Assembly: GCA_007449985.2 (NCBI GenBank)
Contig: VIIQ02000068.1
Location: forward strand, 124,001-188,000
Direction of reading: 5' to 3'
Length of the DNA: 64,000 bases
Origin: Desmodesmus armatus
Taxonomy: Eukaryota > Chlorophyta > Chlorophyceae > Sphaeropleales > Scenedesmaceae
Numbering within the stretch: the stretch's first letter is position 1; each line of letters begins with the position of its first letter. Below, piece by piece: positions 1 to 11,808 of the stretch. Below the pieces are notes generated by a model. The model saw only the letters and a program-made list of their open reading frames with translations, did no database searches and was not told the origin of the DNA. The position numbers were made by a program, and so were the translations under genes.

Positions 1-3000
1 CAGCTGCTGCACCTGCTGCTTCAAGCTGTGCACCTCAGACAGCAGCACCTGCACACACACACACATGCAGCAGTGTGGCGGTCAGACATGTATGACAGGT
101 GCTGGTGCAGCACTTTTGTGTGTGAGAGTACACGCAACGGGTATGCTTGATGGCGTGTTAGGACAGGCCGTGCAGGGATTGCGAGATCCTGTAGCTGCGG
201 AATGCTGGGACTAGTCACTCTGGTACCAAACATGCTGAAGCATCGGGGTTGACTGGTCGACCCGCAACAGTTACAACCTATCCACCACCAGTCAACCCGC
301 CAGCTCACATGACGTATGTGTACAACAGCGGCCATGTTGACACTACGTATTGTGACAGCGTTCAGGGCACCTTAGGCTCTCTGCAGAATCACCAAAACCA
401 AGGCGAAGGAGACTAAGCAGGACGTTCAGCGCCCGGTCCAGCTGTAGGGATGAGCACATCACGTGCCCCAGGATGTTTGCGTTGATGTTCACAGTACAGT
501 GACCTGCCCTCTCACCTTGACAGCTGCATCGTTGGTGGCTTCTGCTGCTGCGCCAATAGGCGTATGCTCAGCGCCCGAGGCCATCTGCTGCTGGTGCCAC
601 AGTTTCTCGCCAGACATAGCATTCGCCCCATCATCTGCAGCTTGTGGGTCGATCTGCCAGGTCAACCAAAGCAGGCAGCGCGGGGAGCGATGACAGTTTT
701 TAGTGATGCTTCAACACGTACCAGGTTTGCAGACATGTACAATGTTTGCGCAAGATATAGTCTATGGCTCTGTAGGCAGCCCTGCTGGGGCAAATTGCCG
801 CTAGGCAGCCTCGGTTGTGTCACTGCTTACAGGTGGCAACGGCAGCCCCCCTGAGCACTGCAGGCCGCCGCTCAAGCACACATATGCACAAAGCTGCAGC
901 TGTGCCTGCAGGAAGATCAACATCCATGCATGTCAATGCATGATGCGCAATCATGTACATGGCATGCACGCCTGAGCTAGCTTCCTGCAGGTTGGAACAT
1001 GCGGCCTGTGCTGAGCTTACCCTGAGCACATGGACAAAGGCTGGGTAGTTGTGTGGCATCAGCTTCTCTATGAAGGAGGGGATGGTGCTCTCAATCTCGT
1101 CGATGGCCTGGGCCTTACCCAGCAGGCGCTTCAGGTCCTCGTGAGCTGTGGCCTGCAGGAGACATCACCATGCCAGCACAACATGACATCCGGTGACACC
1201 ATCGACAAACATGCCACATTCTGGAGTCTGTGAAGTAACAATGAGGAAGGCGAAGCACATGCAGTGTGCCTGATTGCAACCAAGCAAAAGTTGAAGGCAA
1301 AATGAGCTTGTACAGCGGTGGTTGACTGCCAGTACCCCTGTTGCACCAAAGGGGATGTGCCACAATTGTGCTGAAGTACTATGCAGTTGACAGGTTGATT
1401 GTTGACAAGCGCCGATCATGTGTGCCAGACAGCCATGCCATCTTACCTTGACAAGGCTTTGAGCCATGACACCTGCAGCAAACAGAAGGGAATCACCAAC
1501 GCAAGGGCGTCAGGGTGTGACATGCTGCAGCTAGCCAAGGTGCTCAGCAGTTATGAACATTTCACAAGGCCCACCCTCAAGCTTGATGCAAAATTCAAGG
1601 CAGTAGGGACAGCATCCCTGCCATGGACTTGCATGATCAGCGTCCTATTGTTCCCCTTGGCCACCCTTCGCGTGCCGACACAGCACAACGCCTCCCCATA
1701 ACCTCCACCCACAAGAACACTTGCTTGCTGCACATCAAACCTGCTGCCTCCATCCTTTCCCTGCGCCACTCCATAGCTTACACCCCCATACCCGCACCCT
1801 GTTTGTATGCACTTGGCCCTTCTTCATCACCCCCCCCCTTCTTTGCCAGACCTCGCCACCCCCCCCCCCCTCCGTTGCCCCTCTCACCTGTGAGCAGGCT
1901 CATGAGCACAGTGCCCATGGCAAACTGGTAGATGAGTGAGAGGAAGATAGCTGCCTCAGGGTTGCTGCTGCCCAACATGATGTCCAGGTCAACACCACCC
2001 AGCGCATATGTAAACATCGTCATCATGCTGTGGCCCACGTCAGAGAATTGCTGCAGCCACCACAGCAGAGACCAGCCAGCACAACACAGCACAGCACAAG
2101 GGGTCAGCCCAGGACACAAGCTGCAGAGCCGGTGCTTGGACTGGAGCACACAAATTCATGCAGGCGGGTAAGAGCAGAAGCATGCATGTGGATTGCAGCT
2201 GCATTGTGCATGTACGCATGCTGTACACAGCACTCAGAGAGGCTAGATCATTCAAAAGGTGTGCCAAAATCTGCCTGTACATGCACACACACCAGGCTGT
2301 CCATGTGTGTGCCCCACCTCATGCTCCTGGTCCCTCCTGAACAGCACACAGTAGGCGCAAGCAAAGCCCCACATCTGCAGCAGCAGGACACACATGGCAA
2401 ACAGGTGAACCCTTCCCTAATACACAGTTCCCAACACCGGGTTCTGCTGACCAACGCCGTGCCTTTCCATGCGATTGTCGTTGTGAGACTGTCCTGGCAT
2501 AACTGTTTGGTGTGACTCCACGTACTCTCTCTGCCAAAACACCATATATGTCAGGGCGAAGACAACATGCACATTGTGCCATGTAAGGGCTGCAGCCGGG
2601 GTCATGTCAACCCCATAGTCTACCTTGCAGACATGCTGAGGTGACGAGACAATACAGGGATGGTCACGTGGAGTGTGCTTGTGTGCAAGTTCACACACCT
2701 ACACACACTCTCTCCCTATGGGGCTGTTCCACCGTGAATGCAATGCCTCCACTGACACACATTCCACATGCGTGTCTGTCTTTGGTTGTTGCCTTCTCAC
2801 CATGAGCAGCAGGTATAGGAGGTATATGCGGATGTCCACCACCACCTGCTGCATAGAGTCAATGATGCTGAAGCTGGTGCTGCCACCAAACACCCTGCAG
2901 CAACAACAGTCGCAACAGCAACATTAACAGTCAGTATGACGTAGCCGTGCAGGCTGTGTACACCCTTCAGAACATGAAATACCGCACCCCGTACTACCAC

Positions 3001-6000
3001 TAGGCTGAGAAGCACCCACAGTGCTGCAGTGGCAGCCATGCAACAGCATAAGGGCCCTTCCTGAGCCAGCAACAGACTGCACACACAGACCAAGCAAAGT
3101 GTGTCTTACCGTCGCTGCAGCTGATGCAATTGTAACTATGCTCTTGTATTGTGGTTACCCTGACTCTAGTAGCAGGCCCACTCCTAGTGCCCCTGCTATG
3201 CGGTATGGAGTGTGTGCCTGTTTGCCGCCTCGTGCACCCCCCTCCTTCCCCAGTGTTCAGCTGACCTGCTGAAGTAGTTGAGTCTGAACCACAGCAGCAC
3301 ACACTGGAATGCCACCAGCACACTGATCCAGCTGGAGTCAAGGTACAGCCGACCAAGGTGCATCACAGCTATGCAGATCTGCAGCACAGCAACAGCAGAG
3401 GATCAGGACAGCACCGGCAACAGCAGCAGCAGTGGGTGTTGACAGCGGCAGCAACAGGGGCAGAACGGCCGGGTGAGTTCAAAATACCAGCGTCAAAGGC
3501 AGTCACTCAGCAGCCGGTGTGGCACCTGCCGGGAAGCACTAAGCGTTGACTGTACAAACCTTTAAGCTTGGAGTTTCCCTTGACGCACCCGACCACATCC
3601 CATCGCCCACACAATTTGTGACCAAATCTGCAACCGTCAATACACCCCACTCTTGCTGGAAACCACAGCCCACCTGTAGGCCGTATGTAACGACATCCAG
3701 CACGTTCCACAGGCTAAGCCAGCCCCTCTCTATCCTCGCCCGGCTTACCTCACCCCTCTCTCATCCCTCCCTGTGCTTGCCACCTCTGCACCCAAGACAC
3801 ACACCATACCATCCCAACCTGCGCAACAAGCCAACTTGTACCGACTATGACTACGATCATGTCTTGAACGCTCCTCTCGGCCAACACACCCCACTCTTGC
3901 CCAACAAGAAAAACACAATTTGCAACCCCACTCTTGCCAACACACCGCCCACCTGCAGGCCATATGTGACAACATCCAGCACATTCCACAGGCTCAGCCA
4001 GCCCCCCGCATATGCGAGCAGGCTACCCAGCTCTATGAGCAGGAAGGGGCTCATGGCTGCTAGGGCAGCCACCTCAGCAACCAATGTGCCGATGCCACGC
4101 CATGTGACCAGCAGCTGCGGCAGGCTCATGCTGACGTCCTCGTCCTGTGTGTGTCGACAGATGGAGTGTGCGTGTTAGCACAGGGATTACTTGAGTAGCT
4201 AGCATGTAGTAAGCATGCCAATCACATGCAAGCAGTTCTAAGAGGGTATCAACATAGTCCTACAAGGATAGTAGGATAGTCTGTGTGGGGGGGGGGGGGG
4301 GGAAAGGGGGAGGGCAGGAGGCAGGGGTTGGCAGCATGTGCGGTGTGTGAGTTTCCCCAGGCCAGGAACAGATATTACAGATAGCATGGGTGGCACGTCG
4401 ATTGCTACTGGAGGGGTTGTAAAAGTGGTATTGTGATGCAATTGGACAGTTTGCGGCTGCACTCACGCCTAGCACGGCGGGATTTTGCCCTGTTGACTGG
4501 AGGTGCAACAACAACACTGACGAGTGAAAGTGGCACTGGGAGCTGAAGAATGAAACAACCCTGAGTGAAACCTGAAGATTGAGGAAGAATGTCAGTTCCC
4601 ACCTGGAAAAGCAGCATGAACACTGAGAAGGCAACCAGCCAGGCCAGGAAGCAGCAGAACTCTGCAGTCACCATGCGCCCAGCAAAGGTGTCCCATTTGA
4701 ACTGAAGCACCGCCTGCAACGAACCGCAGCAGCACAGCATACCAAGTCACCACTATTTGCAATGGAATCACCGGCAGGGGTAGTTAGATGTGTGACGCGA
4801 GCAGCAGCACCAACAACCCACCACAAAATACACGTACACATGGGGGTGTGCATCCTCACACTTTACGCAAAGCACACAAAATCGCAGATGATGTGCACTC
4901 TGGTTCAGTGCTCACCTGCACAGCTGGGAGGCCAAACACACTGTAGTGGCAGCCGCCTGCGTTGCACCTGCAGCAGCAAAGCAGCCATAAGCCGGCATGT
5001 CAGCAGCAACAATTGCTGCAAACACTGCGGCAGCCACTCGCTATCATAGTAGCTGCTGAGGAAGCAGCCCAACCTTTTCAGCTGCTGAAGCAAGCTACGC
5101 TGCAGGCGCCCCATCAACCCCTCAGAGGCTGTCAAGGAGCCGGGGCCTGGCTCCTTGCTGGGTGCATGGGGGACTGCCGTGCCAAGCTGTGCGGCTGTCG
5201 CTCATGCAAGCTAGCAGCAGCTGTAACCGTAAGCGTCACTCTACAATAATTGCAGTTATACGGACCTGTTGAGCAGTGGGTTGACCAGTCCTGCCACGTC
5301 TGGCAGTGCGGCGTCTTTGACATTCACTACAAATGCCTCCACAGAAACGTGGCGGGACCAGCCTGCACACACAGCAAACAACATCAACAGCCAGTGCAGC
5401 ACACAACAGACGCAGCATGCCAGTCAACAACAGCACACCTAAGCACTGTGGGTGGCACCCTGTGCCTGTATCAGCTGAACAACTACTGCCCAAGGGCGCC
5501 GGACCTACGAAACAGTGGTAGCACACAGGAACCGCATAGGAAGAGATAGGAGGGGTTGTTTGAGCAGCACTACCTAAGATTATCAGCCTGACAGTCGCCA
5601 AGGTGTCAGCACATGGCTGCTGGCTGGAGTGTCAGCACTACCCATGCCGCACCTGTGCTCTGTCGTGCCTTGCGGCCTGCCCTCTTGTTGAGTTCGTGGG
5701 TCCACACCCGCTCATAGTCAATGTCACGGTAGGGCGACCCCATCACCACAAAAGGGTTCTTGTCCAAAGCTGCCAGCATAATGTCATCCTGCACATGAAC
5801 AGATGCCGTCATATGTGTCTCAACAGCTGTCCCCATTCCAAAGTAGAGGAGGAGGAGAAGAAACGAAATGTTACGAGTCGCGCTGTCCCCACGTTGCTTG
5901 TAACAGCAGCGGCTCCAGAATGTTGAAACGACAGAGACCCAGATGCGTTCAGAGCAACCTTGTGCTGGTTATGCTAGCTGTGTGCCACGGTGTGTCAGCC

Positions 6001-6364
6001 TCAGTATTGTTAATCAACAACCGCTGTCCTGTCAACATTCAACGTGGATCATAGTGGATCATAGTGCCCGTCCAGGCTCGACATGCATCACTTGTGCTGC
6101 AGGACAGCTCCTGTGCTAATGGAGACAACACAACCTGATGCAGTGTGCAGCCCTGCTGCTCCAACCTACCTGTACTTTGAAATCTCCAAGCTTGATCACT
6201 CCTTTCTTTGCTAGGAAGCTGATAACATGGTCGGGATCCTCCCTGATCAGTGTTTGGACCGTCACTGATGCATTCCTGTTGCTGCCGTCCTCAATGGCAT
6301 CCCACACAGCGTGTGTGTCCGAGACGAGGAGAGGCTCGTCGTCTACGGGGGCCTCGTCTCCCAT
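1..6364 (-). CDS. TRP-like cation channel (ion-transport domain), partial at left edge
   Basis: Fourteen exons fit one phase-consistent frame: 6170-6364, 5653-5788, 5266-5362, 4916-4967, 4603-4713, 3953-4144, 3266-3378, 2801-2894, 2318-2374, 1888-2050, 1447-1472, 1021-1152, 516-653 and <1-48. That gives 518 codons and the protein continues off the window. A soluble N-terminus of about 160 residues precedes S1 (from about 169, after FKWDTFAGRM). S2-S3 lie at about 200-261, S4 at 262-298 and S5 at 300-349 (MWGFACAYCVLF). A pore helix (MFTYALGGVDLDIM) and S6 (IYQFAMGTVLMSLLTG) follow at 350-405. The segment after S6 (ATAHEDLKRLLGKAQAIDEIE) resembles the post-S6 segment of TRPV/polycystin-like channels, and a Gln-rich coiled coil begins at the edge. 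The large extracellular loop of true polycystins is absent, so a TRP-type channel is the better call. It presumably passes cations across a membrane. Gating, ion choice and location cannot be read. The ATG at 6364 is the first in an open frame. Confidence 0.85.
3674..3730 (-). repeat. Duplicate of the 3' end of channel exon 6, inside the next intron
   Basis: This stretch repeats the last 16 codons and splice donor of the live exon at 3953-4144. Read on the minus strand, both copies encode WLSLWNVLDVVTYGLQ followed by a gtgggc donor. Within those codons they differ at six positions, all third-codon positions and all synonymous. Flanking intron sequence containing CACCCCACTCTTGC is also repeated. 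A duplicated, possibly alternative exon end is one reading; chance is the other. No strong acceptor was found just upstream of the copy. Confidence 0.8.
4287..4302. repeat. Poly-G run
   Basis: Sixteen consecutive G on the plus strand, in an intron of the channel gene. On the transcript this is a C run. Similar short homopolymers occur near acceptors elsewhere in the window. Confidence 0.9.
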
Positions 6365-6715
6365 GGTATGTGATAGCTGCCCCCACTCAGCAGTAGATAG
6401 ATGTCACCTCAACTTGAGCAGCAGTAGATAGATCACACCTGAGATCACGTGCTGGATGCTGCCATCAGGATTGTGTGTGCTGCGGTATTGAAGGTCACGA
6501 GAACTAATGCATCTGTATGTGTCAGCAGCAAAATGGCATTGCGGCTTTGGGTTTTCATGAGTTCAAAACACGATCTGTCGTCATGGTCTCGGCAATGCAT
6601 GCAGCGGCGTTGCGGTCACTTGCATTCCCTGTTTCTTCACCTGAAAGCTTGGTTGTGACCCTTTTGTTGCTCCTTGCTATTGCCCAGTCATACTCCTTCA
6701 TTCAGCTGACTCACC
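6365..6715. promoter_or_regulatory. Divergent intergenic region between the channel and MDR-A genes
   Basis: These 351 bases separate two start codons that face away from each other, so both promoters and 5' leaders must fit here. The motif CAGCAGTAGATAGAT occurs twice, near 6389 and 6420. No TATA box or other recognisable element was found. The regulatory role is inferred from position only. Confidence 0.4.
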
Positions 6716-9700
6716 ATGGGGAGGGGACTGAGGCCAGAGACTCACACAGAGCAGGGCACTATGTCAGCAGCAGTGATGCGAGCCATAGGTCCACCCTCTG
6801 TGCTGCAGCTTGAGACAGACTTCCCTCGCCCCGTGCGGTACGTTCACCTACTGCACACCCTCCTTGGAATGCATGCACAGCAAGCAATGCATGAATGCCG
6901 CTCATTCCACATGTGTGCCAAACTTCTCTTGCATGGGCTCTGAGATAACATAAGGCCACCCAAGCTTCTTGTATTGAGCCCTTATCAGCACATGTAGATG
7001 CTCACAACCTCATGCTTGTGTTGTTCACACACACAGGCGTCCTGGTGAGGTGCTGATTCAGGTGGCAGCAGCCTCAATCAACCCCATAGACTTCAAGGCA
7101 CGAGGGGCGCATGGTGGTGTCCCCAAGTTTGCTGTGACACTGCCCAAGATCCTTGGCGGGGATGTTGCTGGCGTGGTGCTGGAAGCAGATGAAGGGAGCC
7201 AGGTGAGGGGACTTCTATGACAGGCATGCATATGGGTGGCTGCTGTCCTGCACCACTGGTCTGGCAGTGCGTTATGGGCTGCATCAATCTGGGAGTCAGC
7301 GGACTGGTTGCATCTTTTGATGATAGCCAGGCCTGTCTCAGGCAGACTGGTCACCAGTGTTTGGCAAACACAACCAAGCTTTTCCTATCACTTGACTTTG
7401 GACACACAGCAAGGCTATGCTGACAGCGCATTTTCACAGGAGTACACAAGGTGGATGTTCACCAAAGTCACGCATGCACAGTCTCTTGCCCAGCTCTGAT
7501 CAGCAGCAGTGGCTGCTCTCTCCTTGCAGTTCAAGCCTGGGGACAAGGTCTTTGGCTGCACGGGTCATCAAGCCTTCTGGTCAACGTACGGCACCTATGC
7601 TGAGTACGTGAGCACCCATGAGTCCACCCTGCAGCCCATTCCCTCCCAGCTGTCCTTCCAGGAGGCTGCTGCTGTGCCGCTGGCTGCCATGACAGCCTGG
7701 CAGGCCATGGAGCCAAGCATGCCGCTGCAAGGGAAGCGCGTGCTGGTGCACGCGGGAGCAGGTGCGACAGCGCTGCATGCAGTGCTTTTCTTTTGGTCAC
7801 GCTGCCAGCACCCTATTGGCCCTGCTGTTGCGCCTATGGCACCTCTGTGTAGTACGTGTACACGTGGTGCGTGTTGAGGTCCCATGCAAGCTAGTCTGCA
7901 GGTGTTCAGGACGTTTGCAGAGGTAATATGGCTCACATGGCCGCTGCTATGTTCATGCTGTGCAGGTGGTGTGGGTCACTTTGCTATACAGGTCAGCCTG
8001 GCATGCTGCTGCTGCTGGCAGGGTGCTGTGTGTCTCGGTGCAGCACGTGCATCAGCTGCTGTTGGATTCTTATGACCTCACCAGCACAGACCCACCTCAC
8101 GCTGCTACCTGTCCGGCAACAAGCGTCCAATACCTACCCACAAAGCCAGAATGCCAGCAATGCAGGCACAGTTATTCAAGCCCAGCAACCACAACATCAT
8201 GTAAATACATGCCGGCAGCATGACATTCTGCTGCATTGCTGCCCCGCACCACTGTCCCTGCATGCTGCTGCAGATAGCCAAGGCCCAGGGTGCATTTGTG
8301 GCAACGACATGCAGCGGCCGCAACACTGACTTTGTCAAGAAGCTGGGGGCTGACAGGCCGATAGACTACACCAAAGAGAAGTAAGGCAGGGGCGAATTGT
8401 CCCTGCAGTGGGGTGTCAATACGCAGGGCACCAGCTTGTGCAGTCATCGCAGTCACTGCAGGCAATGCTTGCCAGGGGTCCGCCACTGCAGAGCACCTGT
8501 GTATCAGAAGTGGCTTGTACAAGACACGGCAGACATGCTGGACAGCTGCATGTTGGCTGTTCAGGTCCCAGCTGCGTAGAGCTGTGTGATCAAGCCATGT
8601 CTTGCCTGCAGGTTTGAGGATGCGTTCCCCGGCACCCCTTACGATGTGGTGGTGGACACCATGGGGGGTGACTACGAGCTCAGGAGGTGAGGGAGGAGAT
8701 GGTTTGGGCAACAGCCTTCCCATTTTGGGATGGCTGTTTTCTACATTGGCTGTTTTCTCCAGCATATTCTTCAGCACTTGCCAGCCTCAAAGCGACACAC
8801 AGCACAGTTCTGACCGAAAAAAGGAACAGCACTTGGCAGGCCCTGCAGGGCTATGCAGACCTGGCAGGGTCAGCAGCGGCCACTCGTTTTCAAGGCCCGC
8901 TGTCTGTACTTTCCGTGTGTTGACACGTTCTTACAACAGCATTCATCCCGACATGACGCGTCACACAGTTGGTCATATGCGTTGTGTGTTGCGTGTTTGT
9001 GTGCTGTGCAGCATCAAGCTGCTCAAGCCTGCCGGGCAAGGAGGCCACTTTGCACACATCATCAACAGTGGCTTTGTCAACCAGTAAGTGGCTGCTGCAC
9101 AGCACTGCACCTCGCACAACTGGCAGTAGCAGCGTCGGCGGGCTTTGGGGGCATTTTCAGAGCCACATGCCAGCTGCTGCAAGTTTAAACTTTCTGTCGT
9201 GAAGGTGTCAAGGCTGGGGTGCAGGTGGTGGTGACAATGTTGACGTTTTATCCATAAACTGTGGCCACATGCCAGCAGCAACAGGGCAGCCTGTGCCTTG
9301 GCAAGCCTGCTAGCTCTGATACAGCTGCGGTCTACCAGCTGGCTGCATATCATCACAGCAGCACCTGCAAATCTTCAACCGCCTTCAGAGTTGCAGCCAT
9401 CAAGCCATCAAAGGCTCATGTTCCTTGGTGCCCTGTGTCAGAGCAGAGCACATTCAACATAAGAGTCTTATGCAGGGAAAGCCCCCAGGAGGGCTGCACA
9501 GGTGCCGTACTCGAGAAACATCTGGTGCTCTTCTCCTGCACCCTGTGCCACGTCCTTGCTGCTGCAGGCAGGGTCTGCTGCGCGGCATGCCCACCATGAT
9601 GTACTACCTGGGCAAGCACATGGCCTCAGCGCGGCTGGGCTGGGGGCCCAAGTACACCGTCATCATGCTGCAGCACCAGGCACACAAGGGGCTGGATAAG

Positions 9701-10140
9701 GTAGGTGCTGGTGCATGTGCGGACAGGGATGTGATGTGATGATGGCAGCATGAGACACTGTTGAAGGCCGTGGACTTGCAGGTTCACCACCAATTGGTGT
9801 GGCTCATCACACCTATCATGCAGTGCTGCAAAGTGGTTTGCCGGCGCCGATGTTGCTGGTTGTGCCATGCAAGCCCGCCTGCCCTGACTCACATGCCAGA
9901 CATGCTAACTGCCATGTTTGCCTCAGTCAGGAACCAACAGCCTGTGTAACAAGGGGTGCTGACTGTTTTGTCGTGTTGCGTTGTTGCCTGCAGCTGTGCC
10001 AGCTGGTGTCTGAGGGCAAGCTGCGGCCCACCATTGACACGGTGTTCCCACTGTCAGAGGCCGCAGCAGCACACACTAAGGCGGAGGAGGGGCACGTCAG
10101 GGGCAAGCTGGTGCTGCAGGTGGCAGACCTGAAGGCCTGA
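6716..10140 (+). CDS. Zinc-free MDR oxidoreductase, copy A (quinone/enone reductase-like)
   Basis: Nine exons: 6716-6837, 7037-7202, 7530-7761, 7966-7991, 8274-8380, 8612-8686, 9012-9083, 9568-9700 and 9994-10140. They encode 359 residues. The GroES-like N-terminal domain (RRPGEVL, SINPIDFKARG, LGGDVAGVV, FKPGDKVFG) is followed by a Rossmann domain with the HAGAGGVGHFAIQ loop at about 170-182. TCSGRN, LGADRPIDY and the tail SEAAAAHTKAEEGHVRGKLVL then follow. The structural and catalytic zinc ligands of alcohol dehydrogenases are missing. This matches the quinone oxidoreductase/RTN4IP1/plastid-envelope CEQORH branch, which reduces quinones or alpha,beta-unsaturated carbonyls with NADPH; the real substrate is unknown. 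The ATG at 6716 is preferred over the one at 6761 because copy B has a matching N-terminal extension. A tandem paralog follows at 11809. Confidence 0.93.
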
Positions 10141-11808
10141 GGCAGAGGCTGTTTGATACTGTGGCACAACTTGTTGCTTGCAAGCCATGTGACCTATCAC
10201 ATGGCTTGTGCCACAGTGGAGGTTCTTGAAGGGCGACCCTCAGGGATCTTGACTACTGCAGCATGACTCGTTGTACATTGCTGTCCTTTGTACCATAGCA
10301 AGTTGGCTGTGCTGCACAGTTGTTGAGCGTGGCATGCATGTCATATGGCGCCAGTCAGCACCGTCATAGAACGTCTAACGCCTGGGTGGCGTCAGTACTG
10401 CATCGATTCCGTCCTACTGTTTTTGATGCAGTGGGTGTACCCTGGATTATGCAGACTGGGCTGTCATAGGCGGCTAGTCATCCGGGTCGGGCTTTTTTAT
10501 TGCAGAGCTGCTGCTGCCAAGGTGCTGAACAGTTGCTGTTGCTGGGGTGCTGCTGCTGGATGTCTGCGTGCTGCTGATGGCCCTTCACGGCCTTTCAAAG
10601 CCCTGGAAAGTAGCTCTTTCGAGTTTACAACTACATGCGACATGATCAAGCACCATAATGGCACTGTACTCATTGCTCAACTGCGAGCCTTGCAGCAGCA
10701 GCATCAACAGCAGCAGCAGCGAGTGAATGAATCTTCTGCACCAGTTCGCCTCTGTCATCTGCGTGATCCACGCAAGCGTTGCTGATGGGCGGAATCGAGC
10801 GGATGTCCTTCTTCCTTCGGCACGCGCATCCACAGCTGACGGGCAGTTAGTCACCAATTACTCAACCCGCACTATTTCTGATGGCCTGTACCCAATGACC
10901 ACATATAACGCTCTCATTGTGATTTTCGATCACGTCTGTTCTGCCCTGCGGCGTACGGTGCATTTTGGCACGTGCAAGGATATCGCCCATGGATATTGTT
11001 TTGGCGCAGCTCAACCAGACGTCTGGGGGGCACCGGTGTGCCCCAGTCTGAAACAACAAATACACACGTAGACTTTGACAATTGGACTTTTTGCAATCCT
11101 GTCGCCAGCGGCTGGTGCACTGTTGGCGATTTCAACAGCAGCATCCATACCCTTCATAAGCAGAAGCAGATCATTCCTTGTTATCATACTTTTGCCCTTT
11201 ACCCAGCCAAGGCTTGCTGGGCCCACTCTTGGACCATACTGTTGACCTGTTTTGACAGTCATGTGTGTGGGTGTGAGACCCATGCGCTGTATCAGCATCT
11301 CTTCCTAAAGGAATCGATGCAATACTGGCGGGGTGGTGGCGCAGATGGTGTTTGATGCACGCATGACCAAGACTGCAGATCGAGTGGGCGCAAGCCCAAG
11401 CGTGGGGGTGGCGTTATTGGGTATGTTGCGGTCGGTGAGGACATCGAGGTTGACTGAAGGGTGTGTATGGCCTGGGTAACTGCACCAAGCCCACCAAGCG
11501 TTTGAGCATGGTTTCGGCCAAGCGGTCGGGAGGCTACTGGGGTGACTCTCCAAGCGACTGGCTATAACGAGGTTTCATCAAATACTGCTAAGCGCATGTG
11601 CGCGAAGTCGGACGGTTGCGGAAGGCATGGTCGCCAACTGTCGCGGGCGGCGAGTGACTCATCGCTCCAAGGTATACTCTAGAATACACAGCTGCATCAG
11701 TGGTTGAAATTTCTCAATGCGTCCTGGTGATACTGGTCGCTTGCTCTGCCGCTCTATCGTCGCCCAAACGGCAGCCCTTCATCAAAAGCCAGTAGATTTC
11801 TGTGCAGC
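10141..11808. other. Intergenic region between tandem MDR copies, no gene recognised
   Basis: The first 200 bases are probably the 3' end of MDR-A. From about 10340 to 11790 the sequence looks different from its surroundings: more CpG, fewer CTGCAG-type signals, and several open frames of 80-150 codons on both strands. None shows a domain I recognise or forms a spliced model. A degraded mobile element is possible but no terminal repeats were found. Confidence 0.4.

Noticed and set aside
3546..4178. 210-codon plus-strand frame rich in Thr, Pro and His
   Set aside because: It covers the channel's exon 6 in antisense and the tandem intron repeat that mirrors it, which explains its internal repetition.
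8602..9087. 161-codon frame overlapping MDR-A exons 6 and 7
   Set aside because: It reads the exons in another phase and crosses two well-supported introns.
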